A stretch of 64,000 nt of DNA from an uncultured Clostridia bacterium (GTDB lineage Bacteria > Bacillota > Clostridia > Christensenellales > CALVMC01), in contig CALVMC010000001.1 of assembly GCA_944342015.1 (NCBI GenBank), forward strand, positions 124,001 through 188,000, written 5' to 3'. The stretch's first letter is position 1. Every line of letters begins with the position of its first letter. The notes under the pieces were generated by a model, which worked only from the letters and a program-made list of their open reading frames with translations, was not told the DNA's origin and did not search any database. Shown piece by piece: positions 26,475-35,232 of the stretch. A program made the position numbers and the translations under genes.

Positions 26475-28775
26475 ATGATTAAAACAGAAGAATTGGATTT
26501 AATAACTATTAAAAATTTTGTAGTACTTCCGGATACTGTTGCCCATCTCGATATTTCGGGGAAAAAATCGGTGGCAGCGCTTATTCATGCTCACGGACTC
26601 GAAGATTATGTGTTCATTTCCGGGCAGATTAACGACGGGGAAGAAATACTTGAATTTTCAAATATAGAAAATGTCGGTACTGTTTGCAGAATTAAAAGTA
26701 TTTTGCAGCTTCCCGGAAATGTCGCAAGGGTTTTGCTCGAAGGAGTATATGCTGCAAGACTTATCGAATGTTATCCATCGGGAGATTTTTATAAGGCAAA
26801 GGTTTTACCATTTGAATATTTCTGCGATAACGAGATAGAACTCGAAGCTCTTGACAGAAAAATTTCAAAGTTGTTTACCGACCTTTCGGGAATTACCGAT
26901 AAAATAAGCAGAGATAAGTATAAAAACGTTATGGCTACGGTAAGTCCGAACGCCAGAGCCAATAAAATTGCAGAAGTTCTGTATAATTTTCCAAGGCAGG
27001 TTTTTTTAGACGAAGAAGATATGCTTATCCGTCTTGAAATGGTTGCGGCAGCTCTTGTCAACGAAATCGAAATTGCAAAAATCGACAGTACTATAATCAA
27101 AAAAATAAATGAACGGGTCAATAAAAATCAAAAGGATTTTTATTTGAGAGAACAGCTTAAAGTTATAAGAGAAGAACTCGGCGATGTAGACGAAGATGAA
27201 GAAGAACTTATAGAAAAAGCAAATTCTCTTAAAACAACCGATGAAAATAAGGCTAAAATATTAAAACATATTAAGTCTTTACAGAAAATGCAATCTGCTT
27301 CGGCTGAGGCAAGTATTTTAAGAAATTATATCGATTTGGTTTTCGAGCTTCCGTGGGGAATAGAAACCGAAGATACTTTCGATATAAAGAAAGCAAAAAA
27401 TATACTTAACGAAGACCATTACGGTATCGATAAGGTAAAGGAAAGAATTTTGGAATATCTTTCGGTAAGGGCGCTTGCAAAATCAAATAAAGGTTCTATA
27501 TTATGTCTTTCAGGTCCTCCCGGAATCGGTAAAACAAGTATTGCAAAATCCATTGCCCGTGCGTTAGGTCGTAAGTATACGAGAATAAGTTTGGGCGCAG
27601 TTAAGGACGAGGCGGAAATAAGAGGACACAGAAGAACCTATATCGGTTCTATGCCCGGGAGAATTATTACTGCCATTAAAAATGCAGGAAGCGTTAACCC
27701 CGTTATACTTCTCGATGAAATCGATAAAATAAACAGCGATATCAAAGGAGATCCTTCGAGTGCGCTTTTAGAGGTTTTGGACCCTGAACAGAATAAAACT
27801 TTCAGAGATAATTATCTGGAACTTCCTTTCGATCTTTCAAAGGTTTTGTTTATTGCAACGGCAAATACCCTTCAAACGGTAAGTCCTCCGCTTCTTGACA
27901 GAATGGAAGTTATAGAAATGACAGGATATACTTATGAGGAAAAAGCGGAAATATTAAAACATTTCATTTTTCCCAAACAAAAGGAAGAACACGGTTTAGG
28001 AGATTACGATATTAACCTTACCGATGAAGCAATAAACGATATGATTAATTACTATACAAGAGAATCGGGAGTCAGAGGTCTTGAAAGACAGGTTAAAAGT
28101 CTTTGCAGAAAAATAGCGAGAAAGGTTATAGAAAACCCGAGGCTTAAAAGTATTACAATCGATGAAACGGAATTAGGCAAACTATTAGGAGTCCGCTTAT
28201 ACGATTATAATAAAGTCAGCGGCAAAGACGAAGTGGGCAGCGCAACGGGACTTGCGTGGACGAGCTTCGGCGGCGATACTCTTTCGATAGAAGTAACTCT
28301 TATGAACGGAAAAGGAGATATTATTCTTACCGGTCATTTAGGAGATGTTATGAAAGAATCGGCAAGAACGGCTATTTCTCTTATCAAAGCAAATTCCAAA
28401 GACTACGGTATCGACGAAAAGGATTTTGAAAAAACCGATATACATATCCACGTTCCCGAAGGCGCAGTACCGAAAGACGGACCATCCGCAGGTATTACTA
28501 TCGCAACTGCCGTTTTATCGGCTTTTACGGGAAGAACAATTAAAAGCAATGTCGCAATGACGGGAGAAATTACCCTTAGAGGAAAGGTTCTTCCGATAGG
28601 CGGTCTTAAAGAAAAATTACTTGCAGCATACAGAGCAGGTATAGATACGGTAATTCTTCCTGAGGAAAATCAAAAAGATATGGATAAAATTCCTAAATCG
28701 GTATTAAGTCAGTTGCATATTATTTATGCCGATAATATTAATACAGTGTTCAGAAATTCACTTAACAGAATATGA
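26475..28775 (+). CDS. lon: ATP-dependent protease Lon
   Basis: A 766-residue LonA-type protease. It has an N-terminal substrate-binding domain (about 1-200), a coiled-coil region, an AAA+ module with Walker A GPPGIGKT and Walker B VILLDEIDKI, and a C-terminal protease domain with the Ser671/Lys714 dyad (KDGPSAG and GGLKEK), spaced 43 residues as in E. coli Lon. Its stop overlaps the engB start by four bases (ATGA). Predicted leaderless start. Lon next to engB (ysxC) is the usual Firmicute arrangement. Confidence 0.97.
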   Translation: MIKTEELDLITIKNFVVLPDTVAHLDISGKKSVAALIHAHGLEDYVFISGQINDGEEILEFSNIENVGTVCRIKSILQLPGNVARVLLEGVYAARLIECYPSGDFYKAKVLPFEYFCDNEIELEALDRKISKLFTDLSGITDKISRDKYKNVMATVSPNARANKIAEVLYNFPRQVFLDEEDMLIRLEMVAAALVNEIEIAKIDSTIIKKINERVNKNQKDFYLREQLKVIREELGDVDEDEEELIEKANSLKTTDENKAKILKHIKSLQKMQSASAEASILRNYIDLVFELPWGIETEDTFDIKKAKNILNEDHYGIDKVKERILEYLSVRALAKSNKGSILCLSGPPGIGKTSIAKSIARALGRKYTRISLGAVKDEAEIRGHRRTYIGSMPGRIITAIKNAGSVNPVILLDEIDKINSDIKGDPSSALLEVLDPEQNKTFRDNYLELPFDLSKVLFIATANTLQTVSPPLLDRMEVIEMTGYTYEEKAEILKHFIFPKQKEEHGLGDYDINLTDEAINDMINYYTRESGVRGLERQVKSLCRKIARKVIENPRLKSITIDETELGKLLGVRLYDYNKVSGKDEVGSATGLAWTSFGGDTLSIEVTLMNGKGDIILTGHLGDVMKESARTAISLIKANSKDYGIDEKDFEKTDIHIHVPEGAVPKDGPSAGITIATAVLSAFTGRTIKSNVAMTGEITLRGKVLPIGGLKEKLLAAYRAGIDTVILPEENQKDMDKIPKSVLSQLHIIYADNINTVFRNSLNRI

Positions 28776-29353
28776 TAATTAAAAAAGCACAATTTTTGAT
28801 ATCGGTTGCCGAACCTTCTAAAATTTCTGACTTTAATAAGTCGGAAATTGCGGTTGTGGGCAAAAGTAATGTGGGAAAAAGTTCTCTTATCAATCTTATA
28901 ACAAACAATAAAAATCTTGCTAAAACTTCGCAAACGCCCGGACGGACAAGACTTGTCAATTATTTTGATATCAACGGAGAATTTATACTTGTAGATCTTC
29001 CGGGATACGGTTTTGCGAAAGCTCCCGCAAGCGAAATTGCCAAATGGCGAACATTAATCGAAGCTTATCTTATAAACAATAAAAACCTTAAAAATGTATT
29101 TTTGCTTTTGGATATAAGAAGGGAACCTTCTGAAAACGACTTTAAAATGGTAAACTTTCTTTCACATTACAACATACCTTTTACTTGCGTTGCTACGAAA
29201 GCCGATAAACTAAAAAAAGAGGCAATAAAAAAATCCGTTCAGAAAATTGCCTCGGCTTTAAGAATAGGCTACGGCAATATTATTGTTACATCGGCTCTGA
29301 AAAAAGAAGGAGTAAATCTTCTTTTGGAAAGAATTGAACAAATTTTAAATTGA
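28772..29353 (+). CDS. engB: Ribosome biogenesis GTP-binding protein EngB/YsxC
   Basis: A 193-residue TRAFAC GTPase with G1 GKSNVGKSS, G3 DLPGYG, G4 TKADK and the TSALK motif. It acts in assembly of the large ribosomal subunit. It overlaps lon by four bases, so it is probably translated by coupling; no separate RBS stands out. The gap to the next gene (29354-29512) is AT-rich and shows no clear terminator. Confidence 0.95.
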   Translation: MIIKKAQFLISVAEPSKISDFNKSEIAVVGKSNVGKSSLINLITNNKNLAKTSQTPGRTRLVNYFDINGEFILVDLPGYGFAKAPASEIAKWRTLIEAYLINNKNLKNVFLLLDIRREPSENDFKMVNFLSHYNIPFTCVATKADKLKKEAIKKSVQKIASALRIGYGNIIVTSALKKEGVNLLLERIEQILN

Positions 29354-29512
29354 ATTCAATTATTTTAATTCCGTTATTTATATTTATATAAAATTTTAAA
29401 TCATTTTTTCTTATTTATAAAATAAAATTTCAAAAATATTTCTTTATTTAATTAATAAATTAGTTTTTAAATTCCGGTTGCGATTTATCAACATAAGAAC
29501 CGTCATATTATC

Positions 29513-29540
29513 ACATTTAAGTGTGCGGTTACATAATATA
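29513..29540 (+). promoter_or_regulatory. Candidate sigma-K-type (late mother-cell) promoter
   Basis: AC at 29513-29514, a 17-bp spacer, then CATAATATA at 29532-29540, which fits the sigma-K pattern AC-N16/17-CATANNNTA. No good sigma-A pair is visible. The pattern is short and could arise by chance, but its position just upstream of a good RBS is right. Confidence 0.45.
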
Positions 29541-29570
29541 CATTAGTATAGTTTTCAAGGAGGTGAAAAT

Positions 29571-30218
29571 ATGGCATTTTCAAACAATTTGAGACCTGAT
29601 AGAATGCCCGGATTAATTACCGGCAATCCTCTGAATGGTTTATGCGAGAAAGTGTGTATACAAACTAAAAAGGTATTCGACGCCTGCGTAAAACAGGAAA
29701 CTTTAACCGGTCAGACAGTTACTTTAACTAATATTACGCCGCAAGGGTTAGTTGAACCTTATACGTTTGTAAGCGCAAAAAGCACTTCGTCAAACGGTTT
29801 GATTACTAATATGACTATCGATAAACTTACAGACCGTTCCGGTTGTGCAAGAATAAGGTGCGATGTAATCATTCCCGTAGAAGTAGTTTTCGTAGACGCT
29901 AACGGAACGGAGGGTAAAGGTAACGGAACTATAACCGTTAATAAGGATGTAGTATTACATATTGCTCAACCGTCGGTAATGCCTTACGAAATTGAGGCAG
30001 TTGTTAACTTAGTCAGTCCGGAAGGAGTATATTCCGGCAGTAATGCTTTCAGCATAACAAGCTGCACTACGGTAATTATGAAAGTGGTTATGGATGTTGA
30101 ACTTCTTGTTCCGAGTTACGGATACTGTTTTATTCCGCCTTGTCAGGAATTTAAAGAGGAAGTTTGCGACAGCTTCTTCGATTTACCGCTGTTCCCTTCG
30201 GATTTGACTTGCAGGTAA
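29571..30218 (+). CDS. Conserved-looking cysteine-containing protein, candidate spore-layer protein
   Basis: A 215-residue protein I cannot assign firmly. It has no signal peptide and no membrane segment. It starts with a polar stretch and a CEKVCIQTKKVFDAC motif (two Cys pairs), has a middle rich in Thr, Val and Ile like a beta-sandwich, and ends with cysteines in YGYCFIPPCQ, EEVCDSF and DLTCR. The C..VCIQTKKVFDAC start resembles cysteine-bearing proteins of spore-forming Clostridia, from memory and unverified. A strong RBS (AAGGAGGTG) and a sigma-K-like promoter precede it, suggesting mother-cell expression and a role in coat or exosporium. That role is inference. Confidence 0.6.
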   Translation: MAFSNNLRPDRMPGLITGNPLNGLCEKVCIQTKKVFDACVKQETLTGQTVTLTNITPQGLVEPYTFVSAKSTSSNGLITNMTIDKLTDRSGCARIRCDVIIPVEVVFVDANGTEGKGNGTITVNKDVVLHIAQPSVMPYEIEAVVNLVSPEGVYSGSNAFSITSCTTVIMKVVMDVELLVPSYGYCFIPPCQEFKEEVCDSFFDLPLFPSDLTCR

Positions 30219-30248
30219 GGGCAATATTGGGTATAAATTTCAAGAAAG

Positions 30249-30270
30249 GAGGGCAAAAGCCCTCTTTTCG
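30249..30270 (+). terminator. Rho-independent terminator after the candidate spore protein gene
   Basis: GAGGGC, loop AAAA, GCCCTC, then TTTT and more pyrimidines. Confidence 0.85.
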
Positions 30271-30291
30271 CTTTTTAAATAATTTAAGCCG

Positions 30292-30300
30292 TGCTATAAT
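30292..30300 (+). promoter_or_regulatory. Extended -10 promoter, predicted leaderless, for the metallophosphoesterase gene
   Basis: TGCTATAAT is a perfect extended -10. The -35 region (TTTTTA at 17 bp) is weak. The ATG at 30307 is six bases after the -10 and there is no Shine-Dalgarno sequence between. Confidence 0.7.
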
Positions 30301-30306
30301 AAAATT

Positions 30307-30999
30307 ATGAATATTTATGCAATAAGCGACTTACACCTATCATTTTCAACAGATAAACCCATGAATGTTTTCGGCGGCGATTGGGAGGGCCATTTTGACC
30401 GTATAAAAGAAGATTGGCAAAGCAAAGTTAAAAATGACGATGTTGTACTTATTGCGGGCGATATTTCGTGGGCTATGAATATAGAAGAAGCAAAAGCCGA
30501 TTTGAAGGAAATAGAAAAATTAAACGGAAAAAAAATAATTATAAAAGGAAATCACGATTACTGGTGGGCAAGTCTTAATAAAGTAAAAAATATCTGCGGA
30601 GAAAGTATAATACCACTTCAAAATAATGCGATAAAAATAAATAATTATGTATTTTGCGGAACAAGAGGATGGACCATTCCTACAAAACAAAGTTCTTCGG
30701 ACGATATAAAAATATACAGAAGAGAAGTAGGAAGACTCAAACTTGCGCTCGACGAAGCAGCTAAAATGAAAGAAACCGACGATACTATCGTAGTTCTTAT
30801 TCATTATCCGCCTTTCGATGTAAATTATAACGCATCCGAGCTTGTAATGACTATCAGGGAATACGGAGTGGAAAAAGTAGTTTACGGACACCTTCACGGC
30901 AAGCAATGCAGGGCTCAACCGGTCGTAGATAAATTCGGAACAAAGTATATTTTGACTTCGTGCGATTTAACGGGAAATAAGTTGATAAAAATATATTAA
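30307..30999 (+). CDS. Calcineurin-like metallophosphoesterase
   Basis: A 230-residue phosphoesterase with the full metal-binding set: DLHL, GDISW, KGNHDYWW, a histidine in IHYPPF and the GHLHG end motif. It belongs with YkuE/YfcE-like small metallophosphoesterases; the substrate is unknown. It is transcribed alone between a terminator on each side and appears to be leaderless. Confidence 0.88.
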   Translation: MNIYAISDLHLSFSTDKPMNVFGGDWEGHFDRIKEDWQSKVKNDDVVLIAGDISWAMNIEEAKADLKEIEKLNGKKIIIKGNHDYWWASLNKVKNICGESIIPLQNNAIKINNYVFCGTRGWTIPTKQSSSDDIKIYRREVGRLKLALDEAAKMKETDDTIVVLIHYPPFDVNYNASELVMTIREYGVEKVVYGHLHGKQCRAQPVVDKFGTKYILTSCDLTGNKLIKIY

Positions 31000-31039
31000 T
31001 ATTATATTTTAGAAGATTTTATAACAATATCACGGGATA

Positions 31040-31071
31040 AAAATACGCAATTTAAGCGTATTTTTATTTTT
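31040..31071 (+). terminator. Rho-independent terminator after the metallophosphoesterase gene
   Basis: AAAATACGC and GCGTATTTT pair around a seven-base loop, followed by a T-rich tract. Confidence 0.85.
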
Positions 31072-31164
31072 TTAAAACATTTGTTTTAAGTTTTTTAAAT
31101 TTAAAGACTTTTTAATTGAAAAAGATATTAAAATCCCAAAAAAAGTTTAAAATAAACACAAAAA

Positions 31165-31206
31165 TGGTTAATAGTGGTTGAAAATGGTTAATTTTTATGA
31201 TAAAAT
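31165..31206 (+). promoter_or_regulatory. mraZ promoter with three MraZ-type operator repeats
   Basis: Three copies of TGGTT lie at 31165, 31175 and 31185, exactly 10 bp apart, in the form (A/G)TGGTT with A-rich spacers. This matches how MraZ binds a row of short direct repeats on one face of DNA. The promoter is TTGAAA (31178-31183), a 17-bp spacer ending TGA, and TAAAAT (31201-31206). The -35 overlaps the middle repeat and the third repeat lies in the spacer, so bound MraZ should block RNA polymerase. Confidence 0.78.
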
Positions 31207-31237
31207 TTCTACATAAGGTTATTCAAGGAGGGTACTT

Positions 31238-31633
31238 ATGCTTGCAAGTCATTACAGATTGCAGATGGACGATAAGTTCAGAATAAGACTTCCCGCTAAA
31301 CTCAGACAGGAGCTTGGCGAAAAACCTTATATTATGCCGGGAAAATTCGGCGAGCTCAGAATTTATTCTAATTCAGAAGCCGAGGTTTATCTTGAAGATA
31401 TTAAAAACCAATCTGAAAAAGACGCCGAATCAATGAGAAAAGCCGTTAAGTTTATGGTAAACGTTCAGGAAATTATCGAGGACGCACAAGGAAGATTCGT
31501 ACTTAACGAAAATCTCAGAAATTATGCCAAAATAAAAAAAGATATCGTGTTCGTGGGGTTGTTCAATAAAATCGTTTTATACAGTGCAGAAGAGTTTGAA
31601 AAATTATACGGTCTTGATAAGGTTGAAGATTAA
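31238..31633 (+). CDS. mraZ: Transcriptional regulator MraZ
   Basis: A 131-residue protein with two SpoVT/AbrB-like half domains and the family blocks DDKFRIRLPAKLR and DAQGRFVL. It represses its own dcw operon by binding the repeats upstream. Slightly shorter than the usual 140-150 residues. RBS AAGGAGG. It shares one base with the start of rsmH. Confidence 0.94.
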   Translation: MLASHYRLQMDDKFRIRLPAKLRQELGEKPYIMPGKFGELRIYSNSEAEVYLEDIKNQSEKDAESMRKAVKFMVNVQEIIEDAQGRFVLNENLRNYAKIKKDIVFVGLFNKIVLYSAEEFEKLYGLDKVED

Positions 31634-32574
31634 TGGAGTTTTCACACAAACCGGTTCTGCTCAAAGAATGTATTGACGGTCTTAACATAAAACCTGACGG
31701 AACCTATCTCGATTTAACATTAGGCGGTGGCGGACACAGCAGTGAAATCCTGAAAAGACTTAATGAAAAAGGCAGATTGATAGGTTACGATAAAGACGGA
31801 GAAGCAATAGAATATTGCAAAAAGCACCTTGAAAAATATTCGGATAAAATAACTTTTATAAGGGAAGATTTTAAAAATTCTTTAAGTTATTTGAAGGATA
31901 ACGGTATAGAACCGGACGGCGTTCTTATCGATTTGGGAATATCTTCTTATCAGATCGATAATGCAAAAAGAGGTTTTTCTTATATCAAGGACGCTCCTTT
32001 GGATATGAGAATGGATCAAAGACAAAGTCTTTCGGCAAAAGAAGTTATAAACGAATATTCAAAAGAGGAACTTATAAAAATATTTTATGAGTACGGCGAA
32101 GAAAGTTTTGCAAAGAAAATAGCTTCTAAAATAATAGAAATAAGAAAAATTAAAAGCATAGATACTACGGCTGAACTTGCATCGGTAATCGATAAGTGTA
32201 TACCCGAACAGGTAAAGAGAAAAACAGGAAATCCTTGTAAAAAGGTTTTCCAGGCCGTAAGAATAGAAGTAAACGGGGAACTTAAAGGTCTTGAAGATTT
32301 TATAATCGGTATCGCAAGACAAATGAAAAACAAAGCAAGACTGTGCATAATAAGTTTTCATTCTTTGGAAGACAGAGCCGTAAAAAACGCTTTTAAGTAT
32401 CTTGAATGTAATTGCATATGTGATAAAAACGCTCCGGTTTGCGTTTGTAATAAAAGAAAAGAAATAGAGATAATAACAAAAAAACCTTTGCTTCCTTCCG
32501 AAAAGGAATGTAAGGAAAATAAAAGAGCACAAAGCGCAAAACTCAGAATAGCTCAAGTAATTAAGGGGGAATAA
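31633..32574 (+). CDS. rsmH: 16S rRNA (cytosine-1402-N4)-methyltransferase
   Basis: A 313-residue SAM-dependent methyltransferase (MraW). It starts FSHKPVLLKECIDGL and has the SAM-binding LDLTLGGGGHS segment and the C-terminal IISFHSLEDRAVK block. It methylates C1402 of 16S rRNA in the P site. Second gene of the dcw cluster, overlapping mraZ by one base. A Cys-rich segment (CNCICDKNAPVCVC) near residue 260 is common in clostridial RsmH. Confidence 0.96.
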   Translation: MEFSHKPVLLKECIDGLNIKPDGTYLDLTLGGGGHSSEILKRLNEKGRLIGYDKDGEAIEYCKKHLEKYSDKITFIREDFKNSLSYLKDNGIEPDGVLIDLGISSYQIDNAKRGFSYIKDAPLDMRMDQRQSLSAKEVINEYSKEELIKIFYEYGEESFAKKIASKIIEIRKIKSIDTTAELASVIDKCIPEQVKRKTGNPCKKVFQAVRIEVNGELKGLEDFIIGIARQMKNKARLCIISFHSLEDRAVKNAFKYLECNCICDKNAPVCVCNKRKEIEIITKKPLLPSEKECKENKRAQSAKLRIAQVIKGE

Positions 32575-32577
32575 ATT

Positions 32578-33204
32578 ATGGTAATGACGAGAAGAAAAAT
32601 CAATACCGAGCAGGAAAGATATGGCGGATATGCCAATCTTAATTCGCTTAATAATTTCGATGCGTATTACGATAACGAAAATGATATTTCCGATAAATAC
32701 GATACAGATTCTACTTACGGCTATGAAAATTCAGTTCGTTCGGAAAACAGAATGACCGATTATGAAAGCGATTTGTATGACAGACTTCAAAGGAATATAC
32801 CGCAACAACGCACATATACTAGTACAAACAGTAAATCTTTGCAGGACTTTCGTTTGCAAAAGAAAACAGTTTCTTCGGTAAACGATAAAAATATCAGCAA
32901 TGTTCAAAAGTTTGCTATGCTGCTGATTTATATTCTTGTGGTGGCTATATTGTTAACGGTTATTATTTCGACATCTTTTGCGGGAACTACGGCTATACCT
33001 CAAAATCAATATGTTGACGCACAGGTTATTGAAAATCTTCCCGCAATTCCTACAAATCTGGAAGATATGATGGTGGCAACCGTTAACGGCGAAAGCCAAA
33101 CGGTTGAAAGCGTTCAACCTGCCCAGGAACAAAGCAGCGCTGAAAGTAACTTAGACTGGTTCGACGGTTTTTGCAAGTTTATTGAAAGCGTTGTAGGAGG
33201 GTAA
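32578..33204 (+). CDS. Single-pass membrane protein in the ftsL position
   Basis: A 208-residue protein with a polar, Asn/Asp/Tyr-rich cytoplasmic part (1-110), one hydrophobic segment at about 113-133, and a 70-residue outer part with no visible leucine-zipper coiled coil. In this slot between rsmH and the class B PBP, FtsL is expected. Topology fits, but FtsL is usually about 100-130 residues with a coiled coil outside the membrane, so this is either a very diverged FtsL or a replacement. RBS GGGGGA; gap of three bases from rsmH. Name withheld because sequence likeness is not seen. Confidence 0.75.
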   Translation: MVMTRRKINTEQERYGGYANLNSLNNFDAYYDNENDISDKYDTDSTYGYENSVRSENRMTDYESDLYDRLQRNIPQQRTYTSTNSKSLQDFRLQKKTVSSVNDKNISNVQKFAMLLIYILVVAILLTVIISTSFAGTTAIPQNQYVDAQVIENLPAIPTNLEDMMVATVNGESQTVESVQPAQEQSSAESNLDWFDGFCKFIESVVGG

Positions 33205-33213
33205 AACTAAAAA

Positions 33214-35124
33214 TTGCATAATTTCTCCCAATTTAACATAAGAAAAAGGTTATTAATAATAGTAATATTAATAACTTTTTTATTTGCGGCAGTTTTCGTA
33301 AGACTAATATATCTTCAAATTTTTCAAGCCGAAGCCTTACAGGTAAAAGCTGCGGAACAATGGATGCGTGACCTTCCGCTAACTGCAAAAAGGGGTTTAA
33401 TAACAGACAGAAACGGAGTCGTTCTTGCGGACAGTTCCACTCTTTATGATGTTTACATAAGACCTAACGCCATAGAAGACCGTTCAGCAGTCGCTAATCT
33501 GCTTGCTACGGCATTGAATACCGATTACGATAAAATATGGGAAAAGGTAAACAAAACCGGCGTGTCGGAAGTTACAATAGCAAAAAAGATTGAAAAAAGC
33601 GTGATGCAGCAAATTGCCGATAAAAATTTGGCGGGTATTTATTTTTCGCAGAATATTAACCGTTATTATGTTTACGGTGATTTTTTAACTCAGGTATTAG
33701 GTTTTACCAGCAGTGACGGAAACGGTCAGACAGGTATAGAACAATATTATAACGATTATCTTAAAGGAGTCGACGGGAAGGCTTTAACCGAGACCGACCT
33801 TGTCGGAAAAGAATTGGACGGAAGTACTACCACTTATTTACCTGCAATTGACGGAATGAACGCAACTCTGACAATAGATTATTATATTCAGAGTTTTGCC
33901 GAAAACGCCGTTAAAACCGCTCTTGAAACTCACAACGCAAAAAGTGCAAAATGCATTGTAATGGATCCTAATACCGGTGAAATACTTGCGCTTGCAAGCG
34001 CTCCGAGCTTCGATTTGAATAATTTGCCGAGAGATAATCTCGAACTTCTGTTCGGCGCATCGAGAAATACTATTATATCCGACGCATACGAGCCGGGTTC
34101 GACTTTTAAAATTCTAACTTCGGCAATCGGACTTGACAGCGGAAATTTTGACCTTAACCACAGCGTATATTGTCCGGGTTACCGTATTGTGGACGGACAG
34201 AGAATTAAATGTTGGAGAACGATCGGGCACGGAAGTCAGACTTTCAGCGAAGGTGTAGAAAACAGCTGCAACTGCCTTTTTATGGATATCGCACAGACCG
34301 TAGGTACAAGGACTTTTTACGAATATCTTAAAAGGTTCGGAATAGGTTCAAAAACCGGTATAGACGCAATAGGCGAGGCAAGCGGTATTGTTATAGAAGA
34401 AAGTGCGGTAAAAACCGTAGACCTTGCAAGAATCGGTTTCGGGCAGGCTATTGCGGTTACTCCTATCGAACTTATCACGGCGGCAGCTTCGGTTATAAAC
34501 GGAGGTAATTTAATGACGCCGTACATAATGAGCGAAATTACAAGCAATGCGGGAGTAGCGTATAAAAATTCGCCTGTTATAAGAAATTCTACCGTAAGCG
34601 CAGAAACAAGCGAAATTATGCGGAGCATATTAGAAGGAGTAGTAAAAAACGGTGGAGGTAAAAACGCCTATGTCGAAGGATACAGAATAGGCGGTAAAAC
34701 GGGTACGGCTCAGAAATATGAAAACGGAGTTATCGCACAAGGAAAATATGTCTCGTCTTTTATAGGCTTTGCTCCTGCCGATAATCCTCAGTACGTAGCT
34801 CTTATGATTGTTGACGAACCGAGCAACGGAGTTTATTACGGAAGTATAGTAGCGGCGCCTTATGTAGGAGAAATATTTAAAAATATTTTTGCTTACAAAA
34901 ATATCGAAGCGGTATATACCGATGAAGACCTTGCAAATTTAGGTAAAAAAGTAGTTATGCCGGATTTAAGAGGATTGAGTATTACGCAGGCAATATTAAA
35001 ACTCAAAGAACTAGGCTTGCAATACGAGCTTGACGGAGATATAGGAGAGATTTCATATCAATTTCCGGCGCCTCAGAGCGAAATAAGCGTAAACAGCGTT
35101 GTTTTGATAAAAGCGAGCGGTTAG
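33214..35124 (+). CDS. spoVD: Class B penicillin-binding protein with PASTA domain (SpoVD/FtsI)
   Basis: A 636-residue transpeptidase. It has an N-terminal membrane anchor (about 12-32), a dimerisation domain, the transpeptidase with Ser296-T-F-Lys299, Ser351-Cys-Asn353 and Lys495-T-G-T, and one C-terminal PASTA domain (about 578-636). A single PASTA domain is typical of SpoVD, needed for spore cortex; vegetative PBP2B proteins often have two. Since this is the only class B PBP in the cluster, it may instead or also be the division transpeptidase. TTG is the start because a stop lies two codons upstream; GGAGGG is about 13 bases before it. Confidence 0.93.
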   Translation: MHNFSQFNIRKRLLIIVILITFLFAAVFVRLIYLQIFQAEALQVKAAEQWMRDLPLTAKRGLITDRNGVVLADSSTLYDVYIRPNAIEDRSAVANLLATALNTDYDKIWEKVNKTGVSEVTIAKKIEKSVMQQIADKNLAGIYFSQNINRYYVYGDFLTQVLGFTSSDGNGQTGIEQYYNDYLKGVDGKALTETDLVGKELDGSTTTYLPAIDGMNATLTIDYYIQSFAENAVKTALETHNAKSAKCIVMDPNTGEILALASAPSFDLNNLPRDNLELLFGASRNTIISDAYEPGSTFKILTSAIGLDSGNFDLNHSVYCPGYRIVDGQRIKCWRTIGHGSQTFSEGVENSCNCLFMDIAQTVGTRTFYEYLKRFGIGSKTGIDAIGEASGIVIEESAVKTVDLARIGFGQAIAVTPIELITAAASVINGGNLMTPYIMSEITSNAGVAYKNSPVIRNSTVSAETSEIMRSILEGVVKNGGGKNAYVEGYRIGGKTGTAQKYENGVIAQGKYVSSFIGFAPADNPQYVALMIVDEPSNGVYYGSIVAAPYVGEIFKNIFAYKNIEAVYTDEDLANLGKKVVMPDLRGLSITQAILKLKELGLQYELDGDIGEISYQFPAPQSEISVNSVVLIKASG

Positions 35125-35232
35125 ATTATTTCGATTATTATCAGGTTTAATTTAAAATAAAATACTTAACGAAAGAAGAGTTCCTTTACCAAGGAAATAT
35201 TTACAAAAGAATTATAGAAATCGGAGGTAAAT

